Shown here in pieces: positions 63,641 through 64,000 of a stretch of 64,000 bases of DNA; the stretch's first letter is position 1, and each line of letters opens with the position of its first letter. A model generated the notes under the pieces. The model did no database searches. It was not told the DNA's origin and saw only the letters and a program-made list of their open reading frames with translations. This stretch comes from Bacteroidia bacterium (GTDB taxonomy: Bacteria > Bacteroidota > Bacteroidia > J057 > JAIXKT01). Both the position numbers and the translations under genes were made by a program. The DNA lies in the NCBI GenBank assembly GCA_026932145.1, contig JAIXKT010000007.1:266673-330672 (forward strand). Reading direction: 5' to 3'.

Positions 63641-64000
63641 GTGAAAACTATTATAACTTGCTTATTATTAATCGGAAGTTTAGCTGCTTGTAAAAAAACT
63701 GCATCTACTCCAGAAAAACAAACCATTAGTGAACTATCTATCTACAACTTAGAAACAGAGTGGGAAAACCAAGAAGGAGAAAAAATACAGTTTAAAGACC
63801 TACAAGGAAACGTCTTAGTAGTAGTGATGATTTACACATCCTGCAAAGCTGCCTGCCCAAGGCTGGTAGCCGACATGAAAAATATCCAGAAAGCAGTAGG
63901 AAAATCATCTGGAAAACCTATCCGCTATGTGTTGGTTAGCATTGACCCCAAAAAAGACACTCCCCCAAAATTAAAAGAATTTAGTATCGAAAACAACATG
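63641..64000 (+). CDS. SCO1/SenC family copper chaperone lipoprotein (3' end outside window)
   Basis: Open to the window edge, 120 codons seen, GTG start. Lipoprotein signal (lipobox SLAAC). Thioredoxin-like fold with the copper-binding motif CKAAC (CxxxC) in MIYTSCKAACPRLV, and VLVSIDPKKDTPPKLKEF. SCO proteins insert copper into CuA or cupredoxin sites. Eleven bases after nirV, so co-transcribed. It likely serves maturation of the nearby nitrite reductase or another copper enzyme. Confidence 0.92.
   Translation, partial: MKTIITCLLLIGSLAACKKTASTPEKQTISELSIYNLETEWENQEGEKIQFKDLQGNVLVVVMIYTSCKAACPRLVADMKNIQKAVGKSSGKPIRYVLVSIDPKKDTPPKLKEFSIENNM

Overview
This window looks like chromosomal DNA of a member of the phylum Bacteroidota; I cannot place the class. 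The evidence is: four secreted proteins ending in type IX secretion (T9SS) sorting domains, many signal peptides and lipoproteins, recurrent TAnnTTTG promoter elements (some with a TTTG or TTG box about 19-20 bp upstream) and little Shine-Dalgarno signal, and families typical of the phylum (DUF4294, OMPP1/FadL-type porin, DUF4918/SMUG2). The DNA is AT-rich. Most genes are housekeeping or envelope genes. There is one degraded insertion sequence and no prophage or CRISPR array.

Layout. 1-4 kb: the 3' end of an acidic-tailed protein, then a minus-strand eno-panC-flippase-like operon. 4-12 kb: an NfeD-type membrane protease, a DUF4294 protein, a Tyr/Asn-rich repeat lipoprotein, an OMPP1/FadL porin, an orphan acyl carrier protein and a secreted HEYGH metalloprotease. 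12-14 kb: a tightly packed operon of an HMA-like lipoprotein, a half-size TauE/SafE transporter, a UPF0158 protein and a MarR regulator. 14-20 kb (minus): comB-mnmA, an adenine deaminase, and an M23 peptidase with apolipoprotein N-acyltransferase. 20-25 kb: a T9SS PhoD-like phosphatase, an XRE regulator, a duplicated-PKD lipoprotein and a DUF2249 protein. 25-33 kb: tRNA-Asp, rsmG, nuoA and nuoB without the rest of nuo, two unknown envelope proteins, rnr, and a TPR/OmpA pair. 33-41 kb: a 1684-residue T9SS surface protein and a T9SS esterase. 41-53 kb: aconitase, TPR and LysM proteins, Ppx/GppA, a dicarboxylate symporter, leuS and a glycosyltransferase. 53.6-54.3 kb: an IS4-type transposase relic. 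54-61 kb: a TerB-like protein, a sugar nucleotidyltransferase, an O-antigen ligase-like protein, recR, a multidomain GT2 fusion and a SMUG2-type glycosylase. 61-64 kb: a copper nitrite reductase fused to cytochrome c, then a NirV-like protein and a truncated SCO protein.

How they work together. The right end is a nitrite-respiration cassette (nirK-cytochrome c, nirV, sco) with a Crp/Fnr-type palindrome placed where a class II activator would bind. The DUF2249 protein at 24.2-25.0 kb may belong to the same nitrogen-oxide physiology (inference). The 12-14 kb operon looks like a small metal- or sulfur-handling module that I do not recognise as a described system. The 51-60 kb glycosyltransferase, nucleotidyltransferase and ligase genes suggest dispersed polysaccharide assembly genes. 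Several longest-ORF starts (TTG or GTG) lie on or next to a TAnnTTTG promoter element, so I moved five starts inward to the first ATG and flag two more as uncertain; several transcripts should have very short leaders.
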